NCBI GenBank assembly: GCA_964631175.1
Contig: CAZVWH010000026.1
Coordinates: 1 to 32,988, forward strand
Length of the DNA: 32,988 nt
Reading direction: 5' to 3'
Origin: CAZVWH01 sp964631175
Lineage (GTDB): Bacteria; Planctomycetota; Phycisphaerae; Sedimentisphaerales; Anaerobacaceae
The notes under the pieces were generated by a model. The model was not told the DNA's origin. It saw only the letters and a list, made by a program, of their open reading frames with translations, and did not search any database. Each line of letters opens with the position of its first letter. The stretch's first letter is position 1. Positions 15,906 to 22,802 of this stretch are shown here, piece after piece. A program made the position numbers and the translations under genes.

Positions 15906-17150
15906 CTATCTCGGTGTTGCATCGGGCAGTCCTCCATCTACGGGGATTGTGGCACCGGTAGTCGGTGTTTGGTGCGTAACGAAAAAAAGTACCGCATTAG
16001 CGACATGTCGGCCCGTAATCTTTGCTTTCAATAGATTTCTGCTTTGATAATATTCTTGCAATCCTTTTTCATTCAGCCCGCGTGCCCGCATTCGGTCGGG
16101 ACCGATTTGCTCCCACAAGCCGGACTTGTATTTACCTTCGGAGAACACGCCGTCCGGTGCCACCATATTAACACGGACTCCATATTGCGCCAATTCTAAA
16201 CTGGCGATTCGGCCGAGCTGGTGACATGCGGCTTTGGTAGCGCTGTAAGCACCGAAGCCGGCACCCGGCGAAGGGACATTCTTGGTGGAGATGATTATAA
16301 TATCGCCTCCGATTCCCTGAGCGATAAAAATCCGTGCCGCCTCAGCCAGTGTCAACAGCGCTCCTTCCACATTCACCTTTTCCAGCTTGCGAAAGGCCTC
16401 AAGGTCTATATCTTTCAAGAATGAAACCATAGGAATACCTGCATTGACAACCACAATATCAATGCCGCCCCAGGCTTGAATGACGCTTTCAAAGCCATGT
16501 GTAACAGATTCTTTGTCGGTGACATCAAGGGGGACGCCTAACACACGGTCACCATCTATCTGTTTTAAGTCAGCTATAAAATCATCGAGTTTCTTACCCG
16601 GCAGGTCCGTAGCTGCCAGATGGCAGCCGGCCTCTAACAGTCCCCGGCAAATCCCGTAACCGATGGCACCTGCAGCGCCGGTGACAAGAGCAATTTTATT
16701 CTTGAGGGGCAAGTCAGAATTATTGTCGTTTTTATCAACGTAGAGTATCCCAAGGCCGCGAACGCATACAATCTCTGGTTTTGTGTTTTGCTTGGCTGAA
16801 TAATCTGAAATGGCATCGCTAAATTGCTTACGTAGCTTTTCTTGGTCGGCTCCTTCATCCGCAACATCTAAAAACAGAGGCGGTTTTTCACGCTTAACCA
16901 AAGGCGCTGGATATTGTTGAGCCTCGGCTTTTTTCTCGGAACCGGCAAAACCTGTGGTGAGCTTGCCTGCCCTGAGCGAAGTCGAAGGGTCGAATTCATC
17001 AATAGCCTCTTTACTGGTTAAAGATTTCACAATAACCGGCTTATAGGGTAAATCCTGCTCACCGGTTGCTTCCGACAGAAGCCCACGAGTAATCGGCGTT
17101 ATCTGAGCTAATCGACTCAAAGATTTTTTATCTGACGTGGTATTGCTCAT
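15906..17150 (-). CDS. Short-chain dehydrogenase with unusual N-terminal extension
   Basis: A protein of about 414 residues. The C-terminal 270 form an SDR: TGAAGAIGYG for NAD(P), VNAGIP, Ser in IIISTKN and YSATK as catalytic residues, ending in PVDGGLPDATPR. The N-terminal ~140 residues contain VCVRGLGILYV, like the segment joining aldolase and SDR parts in rhamnulose-1-phosphate aldolase/dehydrogenases. It may therefore be a fusion enzyme that lost its aldolase half, or a split partner of the downstream fusion. The extension carries a DPSTSLRAGKL peptide encoded by a dispersed repeat. ATG at 17150 is chosen; a TTG at 17162 is in frame but less likely. Likely role: oxidation or reduction of lactaldehyde or a deoxysugar. 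Confidence 0.82.
   Translation of the reverse strand: MSNTTSDKKSLSRLAQITPITRGLLSEATGEQDLPYKPVIVKSLTSKEAIDEFDPSTSLRAGKLTTGFAGSEKKAEAQQYPAPLVKREKPPLFLDVADEGADQEKLRKQFSDAISDYSAKQNTKPEIVCVRGLGILYVDKNDNNSDLPLKNKIALVTGAAGAIGYGICRGLLEAGCHLAATDLPGKKLDDFIADLKQIDGDRVLGVPLDVTDKESVTHGFESVIQAWGGIDIVVVNAGIPMVSFLKDIDLEAFRKLEKVNVEGALLTLAEAARIFIAQGIGGDIIIISTKNVPSPGAGFGAYSATKAACHQLGRIASLELAQYGVRVNMVAPDGVFSEGKYKSGLWEQIGPDRMRARGLNEKGLQEYYQSRNLLKAKITGRHVANAVLFFVTHQTPTTGATIPVDGGLPDATPR
16967..16993. repeat. CCTTCGACTTCGCTCAGG-type repeat in the SDR gene
   Basis: On the minus strand CCTTCGACTTCGCTCAGGGC encodes PSTSLRAG in the N-terminal extension. A related CCTTCGACTGTGCTCAGG lies at about 18272-18289 in a direct repeat. 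As a general observation, this motif recurs inside genes of many environmental genomes. Confidence 0.75.
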
Positions 17151-17161
17151 AACTCTCTTCA

Positions 17162-17286
17162 ACCACGGATTACACAGATTTGTCTTCCCGCAAGGCGGGG
17201 TCCCTCACTGATTTTTATTTATATCTAATCTGTGTTTCCATTCTCTGTAGTATTGCGAAGGATGAAAATCCGCGAAATCCACGGTT
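17162..17286. repeat. Inverted repeat with AACCACGGATT ends
   Basis: AACCACGGATT at 17162 is mirrored by AATCC..ACGGTT ending at 17286 (near-perfect). Inside are ACACAGATTT and ATCTGTGTTT, and a CCCGC/GCGGG hairpin at 17188-17200. It starts just upstream of the SDR gene and would be transcribed with it. Confidence 0.6.
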
Positions 17287-17688
17287 AATTATCCTCTCCT
17301 TATTCCCATTTTCATTCTTTAGGACAGGATAACAGAATTATCTTGTTAATCCCATCTAATGAAAAGGACAGGATAACAGGATTCTTAGAAAAAATAAAGA
17401 ATAAAGAAACAGAATGTTCGATTCCCGTCCATTCTCCGTAGCAGGGCTTCCAGCCTTCGCAGCCGCTACGGCGGAGTAGGCACTGCGAAGGATGAAATAC
17501 TGGATTCTCGATTCTCAATGCCAGATACCAGATACGAAATACGCTTCACGAGATACAAGGGATGAACGACGAACGGCGAATGAGGTCGAAGTATCCAAAA
17601 TTCCAGCTAACTATAAGCTAAGGGCCGAGCGCTTTAGCACGGCCCCTCAAGCGAAATCTTAGGACCTCACTTGATCCTACCCAGGTCT
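17287..17688. repeat. Intergenic repeat mosaic, no gene seen
   Basis: AGGACAGGATAACAG occurs twice (17321-17335 and 17365-17379), partly mirrored by TATCTTGTTAATCC. It is followed by CCTTCGCAGCCGCTACGGCG with GCGAAGGATGA (about 17452-17497) and GATACCAGATACGAAATACGC runs. No convincing ORF was found. The mosaic marks the left edge of the toxin-antitoxin island. Confidence 0.6.
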
Positions 17689-18144
17689 TCATGGTACCTG
17701 GTTGTATGTTGAGAACAGCGCTACAAGCCAACTCCACGGCGGAATGCGCAGGAATACGGCGATTGCCTGGAGACCTACACCAGCCAGAGCAAAGAGCCAC
17801 ATATCTCTGTTTTTTCGGCGTGCCCCTTCTTCGCGGAACCTGAGCCAGGCGGGAATGAAGAAGAGCAACGGGATCCCGAGACATAGTCCACAAAGGAAAA
17901 CAGCGAGGCGCCATTCGAAAGGGAGTGGCTCAGTTGCTGCCGCCTGCGTTTCTTCCGCCTGCGCCTTTGTTCGGTTCTGCAACTCTTCCTCGAGAGCAGC
18001 CAGATGTTCAGAGGTGAGATTACGCCGAGCCAGTTCCTCCTTTGCAAATTTGATGGCTTCCGGAAGGTATGTGTCACTTCGAGTGTATTCAAGAAGGTCG
18101 ATATCTGACAAACTCTGTATATGCTCTTCTACTTCCCTCTGCAT
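17689..18144 (-). CDS. Membrane protein of unknown function
   Basis: A 151-residue protein. The first ~45 residues are helical and charged (REVEEHIQSLSDIDLLEYTR, YLPEAIKFAKEELARRNL), a pattern found at the start of many small uncharacterised membrane proteins. A linker rich in E, Q and A follows (65-85), then two hydrophobic segments (about 88-108 LAVFLCGLCLGIPLLFF and 120-145) separated by the basic REEGARRKNR. It would sit in the inner membrane with the N-terminus in the cytoplasm. It lies downstream of the DUF4258/YgiT-type pair on the same strand, beyond repeat copy A. The function is not known. Confidence 0.65.
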   Translation of the reverse strand: MQREVEEHIQSLSDIDLLEYTRSDTYLPEAIKFAKEELARRNLTSEHLAALEEELQNRTKAQAEETQAAATEPLPFEWRLAVFLCGLCLGIPLLFFIPAWLRFREEGARRKNRDMWLFALAGVGLQAIAVFLRIPPWSWLVALFSTYNQVP

Positions 18145-18220
18145 ACTCTGTCTCTTTCAGAAGTGTATTCCAAATAGTGCAGCTCAGCGTCGGCGTATAT
18201 GCGGCGTTCGTTTTCAGCCG

Positions 18221-18411
18221 GGTTATCCTGCGTAGCTGGCGCGAAGTAGGGCTGGTTCGGGCAATTTCGTATCCTTCGACTGTGCTCAGGACAAGTCGCG
18301 TTTGGATTCTGCATTCAAGTAATTTTGGTGTGCAGTGCACACCCTGCCGAGATAACTAATGTTGTGAATTATGCGCTCAAGGAAAGTTTATTAGCCTTTT
18401 GCTCAACTGTT
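18221..18411. repeat. Direct repeat copy A (~190 bp)
   Basis: It matches 19050-19237 closely: CTGCGTAGCTGGCGCGAAGT starts at 18228 and 19057, and both copies contain the perfect palindrome GGTGTGCAGTGCACACC (18327-18343 here). The repeat runs into the last codons of the YgiT-type gene. In the middle this copy has a CCTTCGACTGTGCTCAGG element that copy B replaces with other sequence. Confidence 0.9.
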
Positions 18412-18581
18412 CGGATTAAATCTTGAATTGTGTCAACTTCTCGTTCTTCAAAATAGGCCTCTCCGCATTGCTGGCATACCCAGGCAGGGACATTGTCAAT
18501 TGTTACGTGGCAACCGTTTCTGTCAATATGCAGCGGAGCCTTTCCCCGTTTCATGATTGCCTGACAGTGAATACATTTCAT
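18369..18581 (-). CDS. YgiT/MqsA-type zinc-finger antitoxin
   Basis: A 70-residue protein with two CxxC pairs (C3/C6 in KCIHCQA and C36/C39 in VCQQCGE) binding one zinc, the arrangement of YgiT-type antitoxins. The C-terminal helix IQDLIRTVEQKANKLSLSA has no helix-turn-helix, so this is the short form. Its ATG overlaps the stop of the upstream DUF4258 gene by four bases (ATGA), which fits a toxin-antitoxin pair with toxin first. The 3' end lies inside a direct repeat, and a remnant of a second copy survives at 19195-19236. Confidence 0.85.
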   Translation of the reverse strand: MKCIHCQAIMKRGKAPLHIDRNGCHVTIDNVPAWVCQQCGEAYFEEREVDTIQDLIRTVEQKANKLSLSA

Positions 18582-18907
18582 TTTTTTATCCTCACTTTAT
18601 AATCTTCAGACCACTCATTGGGGTCTGGAATATATGCAGTAATAATTGCAAGAAATTCATCCTTGGGAGAACAAACAATATGTATCGGTCGTCCTTTATA
18701 CCCTTTTCCAAGAACCAGACAACTATGTCCCCGTGAATTGTCAGGGTAATTTTCAATGATCTCACCATTTTCTATGGCAGAACGCACTTCGGCTGTCATT
18801 ATCATGCGGTCGGGTCGAGACATTTGCCGAATTGCATGAGGTAGATAAAGGCATTTTTTCTTCCCTGCCAGCTTAACTAAATCTAAGATTTCTTTCCTTT
18901 TATTCAT
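18578..18907 (-). CDS. DUF4258-type putative toxin
   Basis: A 109-residue protein with YLPHAIRQMSRPDRMI near the N-terminus (H24 and R27), followed by VRSAIENGEIIENYPDNSRG and RPIHIVCSPKDEFLAIITAY. This matches the DUF4258 layout, a RelE/BrnT-like fold partner of YgiT-type antitoxins and a presumed RNase. The four-base overlap with the downstream antitoxin gene supports co-expression. Toxicity is inferred only from family and pairing. Confidence 0.8.
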   Translation of the reverse strand: MNKRKEILDLVKLAGKKKCLYLPHAIRQMSRPDRMIMTAEVRSAIENGEIIENYPDNSRGHSCLVLGKGYKGRPIHIVCSPKDEFLAIITAYIPDPNEWSEDYKVRIKK

Positions 18908-19049
18908 GGCTAATGGTAAACCAATCTCTCCTAGGATTAATTATATCCTTCAGATTTTACTGTGAAAGATAATTTTATTTTCTGAATTTATCTTTAGATC
19001 CAAAATTGCAGCTAACCAGTGCCGCGGACGCAACACTTGAGTGCAGCTG
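18908..19049. promoter_or_regulatory. Upstream region of the DUF4258/YgiT-type pair
   Basis: AT-rich sequence that should carry the leftward promoter. An imperfect inverted repeat, AACCAGTGC at 19013 with GCAGCTGGTT ending at 19052, lies at its right edge and could be an operator. No clear -35/-10 pair was identified. Confidence 0.3.
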
Positions 19050-19237
19050 GTTTATTCTGCGTAGCTGGCGCGAAGTAGGGCTGGTTCGGGCAATTTCGTA
19101 TTGCGTATCGCGTGAAGTGTATCCCGTTTGTATTCTGCATTCAAGTAATTTTGGTGTGCAGTGCACACCCTGCCGAGATAACTAATGTTGTGAATTATGC
19201 GCTCAAAGTAAGGTTGTTGGCCTTCTGTTCAATTGTG
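19050..19237. repeat. Direct repeat copy B (~190 bp)
   Basis: Second copy of 18221-18411, about 827 bp to the right, with the palindrome at 19153-19169. It has CGTATTGCGTATCGCGTGAA where copy A carries a CCTTCGACTGTGCTCAGG element. It ends in a degraded antitoxin 3' end. Confidence 0.9.
19195..19236 (-). pseudogene. Remnant of a second YgiT-type antitoxin gene (3' end only)
   Basis: Minus-strand codons read TIEQKANNLTLSA then TAA, against TVEQKANKLSLSA then TAA at the end of the intact antitoxin at 18369. The homology stops near 19237, eight bases from the stop of the HEPN gene. A second YgiT-type gene once stood here and all but its last 14 codons was lost or replaced. Confidence 0.8.
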
Positions 19238-19243
19238 TTTTCT

Positions 19244-19645
19244 TCATTCAAAAAGCTGGTCGAATCTTGATTTCACCCACTCAAGGACCTCCTGTGCCGC
19301 TTGTCTTGCTTCTCTTGTGTCTTCAAGCGTGGGCATCCACGCATCTCCAGGATAGCGAATCTCAACAGCGTAAGGATTCAACAAAGCGAGCGCCTCTCGC
19401 AGCAGTTCGGCAAGGCCATCATATTCAACAACTTTGTCCAGGATAACAAACAGGTTATGTGTTATCGGATATTCACAGCCATGCGCGACAAGGAAACCCT
19501 TGAGCAGTTTTTCAGCAGCCTGCTGGCAGTGAAAGCAGACCGTATCACAAGGCACTTTATCAGCGGAAAGATTATTGTCGGCGTCCAATAAATCACTTTT
19601 TGCCTTATCGAACCATCGCTTGGCATATTCAAGCTTTTTATCCAT
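19244..19645 (-). CDS. HEPN-domain protein, partner of the MNT protein
   Basis: A 133-residue HEPN protein (LEYAKRWFDKAKSDLLDADN, then FHCQQAAEKLLKGFLVAHG, then THNLFVILDK), all-helical. It pairs with the nucleotidyltransferase gene just upstream and overlaps it by eight bases. ATG 19645 is chosen because the HEPN homology starts at MDKKLEYAK; the longer frame to 19816 runs through the partner gene. The RX4-6H ribonuclease motif of HepT toxins is not evident, so this looks like the PF05168 type; toxin activity is uncertain. Confidence 0.85.
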   Translation of the reverse strand: MDKKLEYAKRWFDKAKSDLLDADNNLSADKVPCDTVCFHCQQAAEKLLKGFLVAHGCEYPITHNLFVILDKVVEYDGLAELLREALALLNPYAVEIRYPGDAWMPTLEDTREARQAAQEVLEWVKSRFDQLFE

Positions 19646-19949
19646 ACAGCTTTTTCCCCTCCCGTAGTACGGTGGAGATGAATGAAAGCTCGAACTGGCT
19701 CTCTTTTTCAACTTCCTTGGGAGTATAAACCAGAATGTCCATCGGAAAAGGATATGGCTTGAACATAAGGTGCAGTTGGCGGCTTCTTTTATATCTTGGC
19801 AAATTACTTTCGGCAATCACCAGCAGGTCAACATCGCTATGTTTTCCAGGTTGGTTTCGGGCGTATGAGCCAAAAAGAATCACTGCCCTGGCACTGATTT
19901 GTTGGCCAATTTTTCTGGCAACATTTTCAATTTCATTGAAACTTACCAT
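19638..19949 (-). CDS. MNT-type minimal nucleotidyltransferase
   Basis: A small nucleotidyltransferase with LFGSYARNQPGKHSDVDLLV: G27-S28, then D39 and D41 as metal ligands. It is the usual partner of HEPN proteins and in characterised systems AMPylates or otherwise neutralises the HEPN toxin. ATG 19949 (MVSFNEIENVARK) is preferred. The frame extends to a GTG at 20015, but that part runs through a CCACCGAGGCACTAAGACG repeat and looks non-genic. The ribosome binding site is weak for either start. Confidence 0.82.
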   Translation of the reverse strand: MVSFNEIENVARKIGQQISARAVILFGSYARNQPGKHSDVDLLVIAESNLPRYKRSRQLHLMFKPYPFPMDILVYTPKEVEKESQFELSFISTVLREGKKLYG

Positions 19950-20037
19950 AACTTGATGATAATTATCCTTATCTGTTATTGCAACAGTTTTGTTAAGTTT
20001 TTGCCACCGAGGCACTAAGACGCGAAGAAGTTTGAAG

Positions 20038-20103
20038 TGACTAAAGTTAAAAGTGCCTAAAGTTAACGGATATTCCGGCCTATTATTACAACTTTAGCTC
20101 ACT
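20038..20103. repeat. Intergenic ACTAAAGTT/AAGTGCCTAAAGT repeat at the lsrF 3' end
   Basis: GACTAAAGTTAAAAGTGCCT, then AAAGTTAAC, and inverted AACTTTAG next to the lsrF stop codon. The same words recur at the rhaB stop codon (27077-27147). Confidence 0.7.
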
Positions 20104-20986
20104 TCTTCTTTTCGTTTTTGAGGGTTTCGTATAACTCATAAGCCTCATTCGGCTTTATATTTTCGTGAACAATCTTATATATAGCCTGCATCATGGCTTT
20201 GGGAGCGTCACTCTGAAAGATGTTGCGTCCCATATCCACGCCTGCTGCGCCCTCCTGGATAGCCCTATAGGCCATATTCAGTGCATCAAGCTCCGGAATT
20301 TTCTTGCCGCCGGCCATCACAATCGGAACCGGGCATGATGCTGTGACCGTCTCGAAAGCTTCCTCAATATAATAAGTCTTCACAAAGTGTGCACCAAGCT
20401 CGGCGCATATCCGGCAGGCTAGGCGGAAATATCTGGCATCTCTGACCATGTCTTTGCCCACGGCTGTCACCGCCATTGTAGGGATGCCATAACGCAGTCC
20501 CATATCGATAAGCCGAGTCATATTGTGGACCGAGCGGGTTTCGTACTCGCCGCCGATAAATACCTGCAATGTCACAGCCGATACGTTCATACGAATGGCG
20601 TCCTCGATGTCAACTGCTAATTCTTCGTTCGACAGCTCCTTGAGAATGCTCGGCCCGCCGCTGCAACGCATCACAATCGGCTTGTTCAAGATAGGCGGTA
20701 CCGAGGTTCGCAAAATCCCCCGTGTGAGCATTATCGCGTCTGCGTAATACATCAGCGGCACTATTGTAAGGTCAATTCGCTCAAGGCCGGTGGTAGGGCC
20801 TTGAAAGTAGCCGTGGTCAATCGCGAACATTACCGTTCGGCCGGTTTTGGGATTAAATATGCGTGACAGCCGATTCTTCATGCCCCAATCGAGAGCGTTC
20901 GCTCCTTTGAGGAAAAAGCTCTCAGCCTTCATAGGGACATCTTCATAAAACTTCTTTTCCTGTTTTGCAACATCAGCCTCAGGCAT
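20099..20986 (-). CDS. lsrF: LsrF-like class I aldolase/thiolase
   Basis: A 295-residue protein very similar to E. coli LsrF (291 residues) along its whole length, by recall of that sequence: ALDWGMKNRLSRIFNPKTGR, AIDHGYFQGPTTGLERIDL, and VDMGRNIFQSDAP are near-identical. The Schiff-base lysine K203 is in FVKTYYIEE. LsrF transfers acetyl from the autoinducer-2 breakdown product P-HPD to CoA, but no other lsr gene is present. It lies in the rhamnose cluster just after the permease, so it may act on a rhamnose-derived phospho-dicarbonyl or as an aldolase; this is inferred from context. AAAGGG eight bases before ATG is a good ribosome binding site. Confidence 0.88.
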   Translation of the reverse strand: MPEADVAKQEKKFYEDVPMKAESFFLKGANALDWGMKNRLSRIFNPKTGRTVMFAIDHGYFQGPTTGLERIDLTIVPLMYYADAIMLTRGILRTSVPPILNKPIVMRCSGGPSILKELSNEELAVDIEDAIRMNVSAVTLQVFIGGEYETRSVHNMTRLIDMGLRYGIPTMAVTAVGKDMVRDARYFRLACRICAELGAHFVKTYYIEEAFETVTASCPVPIVMAGGKKIPELDALNMAYRAIQEGAAGVDMGRNIFQSDAPKAMMQAIYKIVHENIKPNEAYELYETLKNEKKK

Positions 20987-21009
20987 GATTTTTCCCTTTC
21001 TTTAGTTAT

Positions 21010-21039
21010 GTTTAGCCGTCGCCGGCACGGCGATGGTTA
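21010..21039. repeat. GTTTAGCCGTCGCCGGCACG palindromic repeat (copy 1)
   Basis: GTTTAGCCGTCGCCGGCACG followed by GCGATGGTTA. It lies exactly over the permease stop codon (TAA at 21037-21039, minus strand). An inverted copy is at 25715-25744. Confidence 0.8.
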
Positions 21040-22791
21040 TGTTTGAATTTCCCGCTCCTTTTTATCTTTCAGGATAATCCAGGCTGTGCCGAAGACGAAG
21101 TAGATCAATGTCGGCACAATCAATATCTGCTTAAAAGTGCCCAATGCCTTTGTATATCCCAAACCGCCCGAAGTGTAAACCCGAATCGACAAAATAAGAC
21201 ACGTCAGTAAAGACGCCAGTGCCACAATCCCACAAATCCACGTGAAAGAACCCCCAGACTTCGACGAGCTCAGTCGAGTCGTAAAACTGGGGGCTAAATA
21301 TTTTTTTCTTTCCTCTTGCTGCTTGTTGCTCGTTGCTTGTTGCTCATTCTGCAGCTTGTTTGTCTTGTCGTCGAATTTTTCGCGAGCACCAGCTATAGAA
21401 GCGAAGATGATATAAAGTACCGAGGTCAGCAGCCAGACCGGCACGAACAAAAAGAATAGGTGCAGAGTTGCCGTCCTCTGAAGGGTGATAGCTACTGCGA
21501 TGGCTATGATCCAGCTTAATAGGGCCGGCCAGTTCATAAGCAGCTTCTTACGCCAAGCCCAAAATTGAGTCAGGCCTATCTTAGGGAAAATCCAGTGCTC
21601 GACAAAAACTATCGCTCCCACCGGCATCAGCAGCAATCCGTAGTAACCGACGAAATCCAGCAGTTTTGTGAATACAAATGGAGAGCACGCAATCGCCGTC
21701 GTTGCTGCACCGGCTACTAATGTCACTAACCATCTCGGCCAGCCGGGCGTCACCGCCTGAAAGGCAAGTCCCGCCCGATACAAGGTCGGATTCGAGGTTG
21801 TCCACCCGGCGATGATGACAGCAATGATTCCGGAAACGCCAAGGGCCTGCCAGGCAACGCCGCCGGCATCGAGCTGGGTCAGGCTTTTACCTAAAATAAG
21901 AGCCGCTCCCGCTCCCATAATGCCGGCACAAATCCAGGCCAAATAATGGCCGAGGAACATGCCGAAGGCTGAATATAAGCCGTATGATGTTTTCCTGGCG
22001 TAGCGTAAAAGCGCCATGTCCGACAACCCGCCGTGCATTGCGAGGTTACATATCCACGCAAAAGCCGCTACGTGCCAGAAGCTGATTTGTGGATTGCCCA
22101 CGGGAGCAACGCCTGTCCAGATTGATTTATTCGCCAGTGTCCAGAAATCATGTAAGCTGCCGATCTGACCGCCCAGTCCCTTTGCAGCTATGTTGGGCAG
22201 CATAGTTACCGCCCCCGCAATGAACATTAAAAACATCCACGGTGAGCAAACCTCCGCAAATTGCGCCAGCTTTTTGAAGCCGAGAATGGCTAAAGTAACC
22301 ACAACCGCACCGACGCCGATAACAACCAAAATAAACCTTATGTCGGTTGGAAACCATCCTGTTTGTTCCTCGATGCCGAACGGAATTCGTACCGCTGAGG
22401 CCGAGACCGTTATCATACAACCGGCTAAAATACAGAAAAGCACGGCGTTTAAGATATTATAAATGGTTGTAGTGACCGGCCCGGCAATTTTGCGAAGATA
22501 CCAGTAGAGAGTCAGGCGGGTCTGAACTGCGATTGGAGCACAGACGAACGTCCAGGTCAGGACGGCCATCAGGTTGCCGAGAAGCAACCCGACAAAAATG
22601 TCAAAAGCGCTTGCACCCCAGGTGACAAACAACGCACCGATAACAAACTCAGTTCCGGCAACGTGCTCGCCGGCGAAAATGCCGGCAAAATGCTTGCCCG
22701 GCTGAAGCTTGTCCTGTGAAACAGGCTCCCGCTCAAATTCGTAAAGCAGATCCAATCCTTTTATAGCACCATCTTTACTTCCACTGGCCAT
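21037..22791 (-). CDS. NCS1/purine-cytosine-permease-like transporter in the rhamnose cluster
   Basis: A 584-residue membrane protein with about twelve hydrophobic segments and the NCS1-like N-terminus GKHFAGIFAGEHVAGTEFVIGALF. NCS1 permeases take up nucleobases, allantoin or hydantoins. The gene sits between rhaA and lsrF, so it may import rhamnose or a related compound; this is inference. The tail after helix ~11 carries a repeat-derived hydrophilic stretch (QQATSNKQQEERKKY and TTRLSSSKSG). ATG at 22791 follows AAAGGA; the in-frame TTG at 22806 is less likely. The stop codon is inside a palindromic repeat. Confidence 0.8.
   Translation of the reverse strand: MASGSKDGAIKGLDLLYEFEREPVSQDKLQPGKHFAGIFAGEHVAGTEFVIGALFVTWGASAFDIFVGLLLGNLMAVLTWTFVCAPIAVQTRLTLYWYLRKIAGPVTTTIYNILNAVLFCILAGCMITVSASAVRIPFGIEEQTGWFPTDIRFILVVIGVGAVVVTLAILGFKKLAQFAEVCSPWMFLMFIAGAVTMLPNIAAKGLGGQIGSLHDFWTLANKSIWTGVAPVGNPQISFWHVAAFAWICNLAMHGGLSDMALLRYARKTSYGLYSAFGMFLGHYLAWICAGIMGAGAALILGKSLTQLDAGGVAWQALGVSGIIAVIIAGWTTSNPTLYRAGLAFQAVTPGWPRWLVTLVAGAATTAIACSPFVFTKLLDFVGYYGLLLMPVGAIVFVEHWIFPKIGLTQFWAWRKKLLMNWPALLSWIIAIAVAITLQRTATLHLFFLFVPVWLLTSVLYIIFASIAGAREKFDDKTNKLQNEQQATSNKQQEERKKYLAPSFTTRLSSSKSGGSFTWICGIVALASLLTCLILSIRVYTSGGLGYTKALGTFKQILIVPTLIYFVFGTAWIILKDKKEREIQT
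21255..21352. repeat. Repeats embedded in the permease gene
   Basis: Two motifs: GACTTCGACGAGCTCAGTCG (a TTCGAC..CTCAG type) and a CTTGCTGCTTGTTGCTCGTT short-word tract. They give the loop NEQQATSNKQQEE and TTRLSSSKSG between predicted membrane segments, with the frame kept. Confidence 0.65.
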
Positions 22792-22802
22792 CTGTTTTCC
22801 TT

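Noticed and set aside
18327..18343. GGTGTGCAGTGCACACC as a terminator
   Set aside because: A perfect palindrome, but neither strand has a U-rich tail after it. A protein-binding or recombination site is more likely.
18221..19237. Integron-like cassette array with attC sites (gene followed by ~150 bp palindromic repeat, twice)
   Set aside because: The repeat similarity continues into the coding end of the antitoxin, and I found no matching GTTRRRY/RYYYAAC core pairs or integrase. Duplication of a TA unit explains it better.
19646..19816. N-terminal extension of the HEPN frame (57 extra codons)
   Set aside because: It overlaps the MNT gene in another frame; HEPN homology starts at 19645 and the ATGGATAA overlap is typical of coupled pairs.
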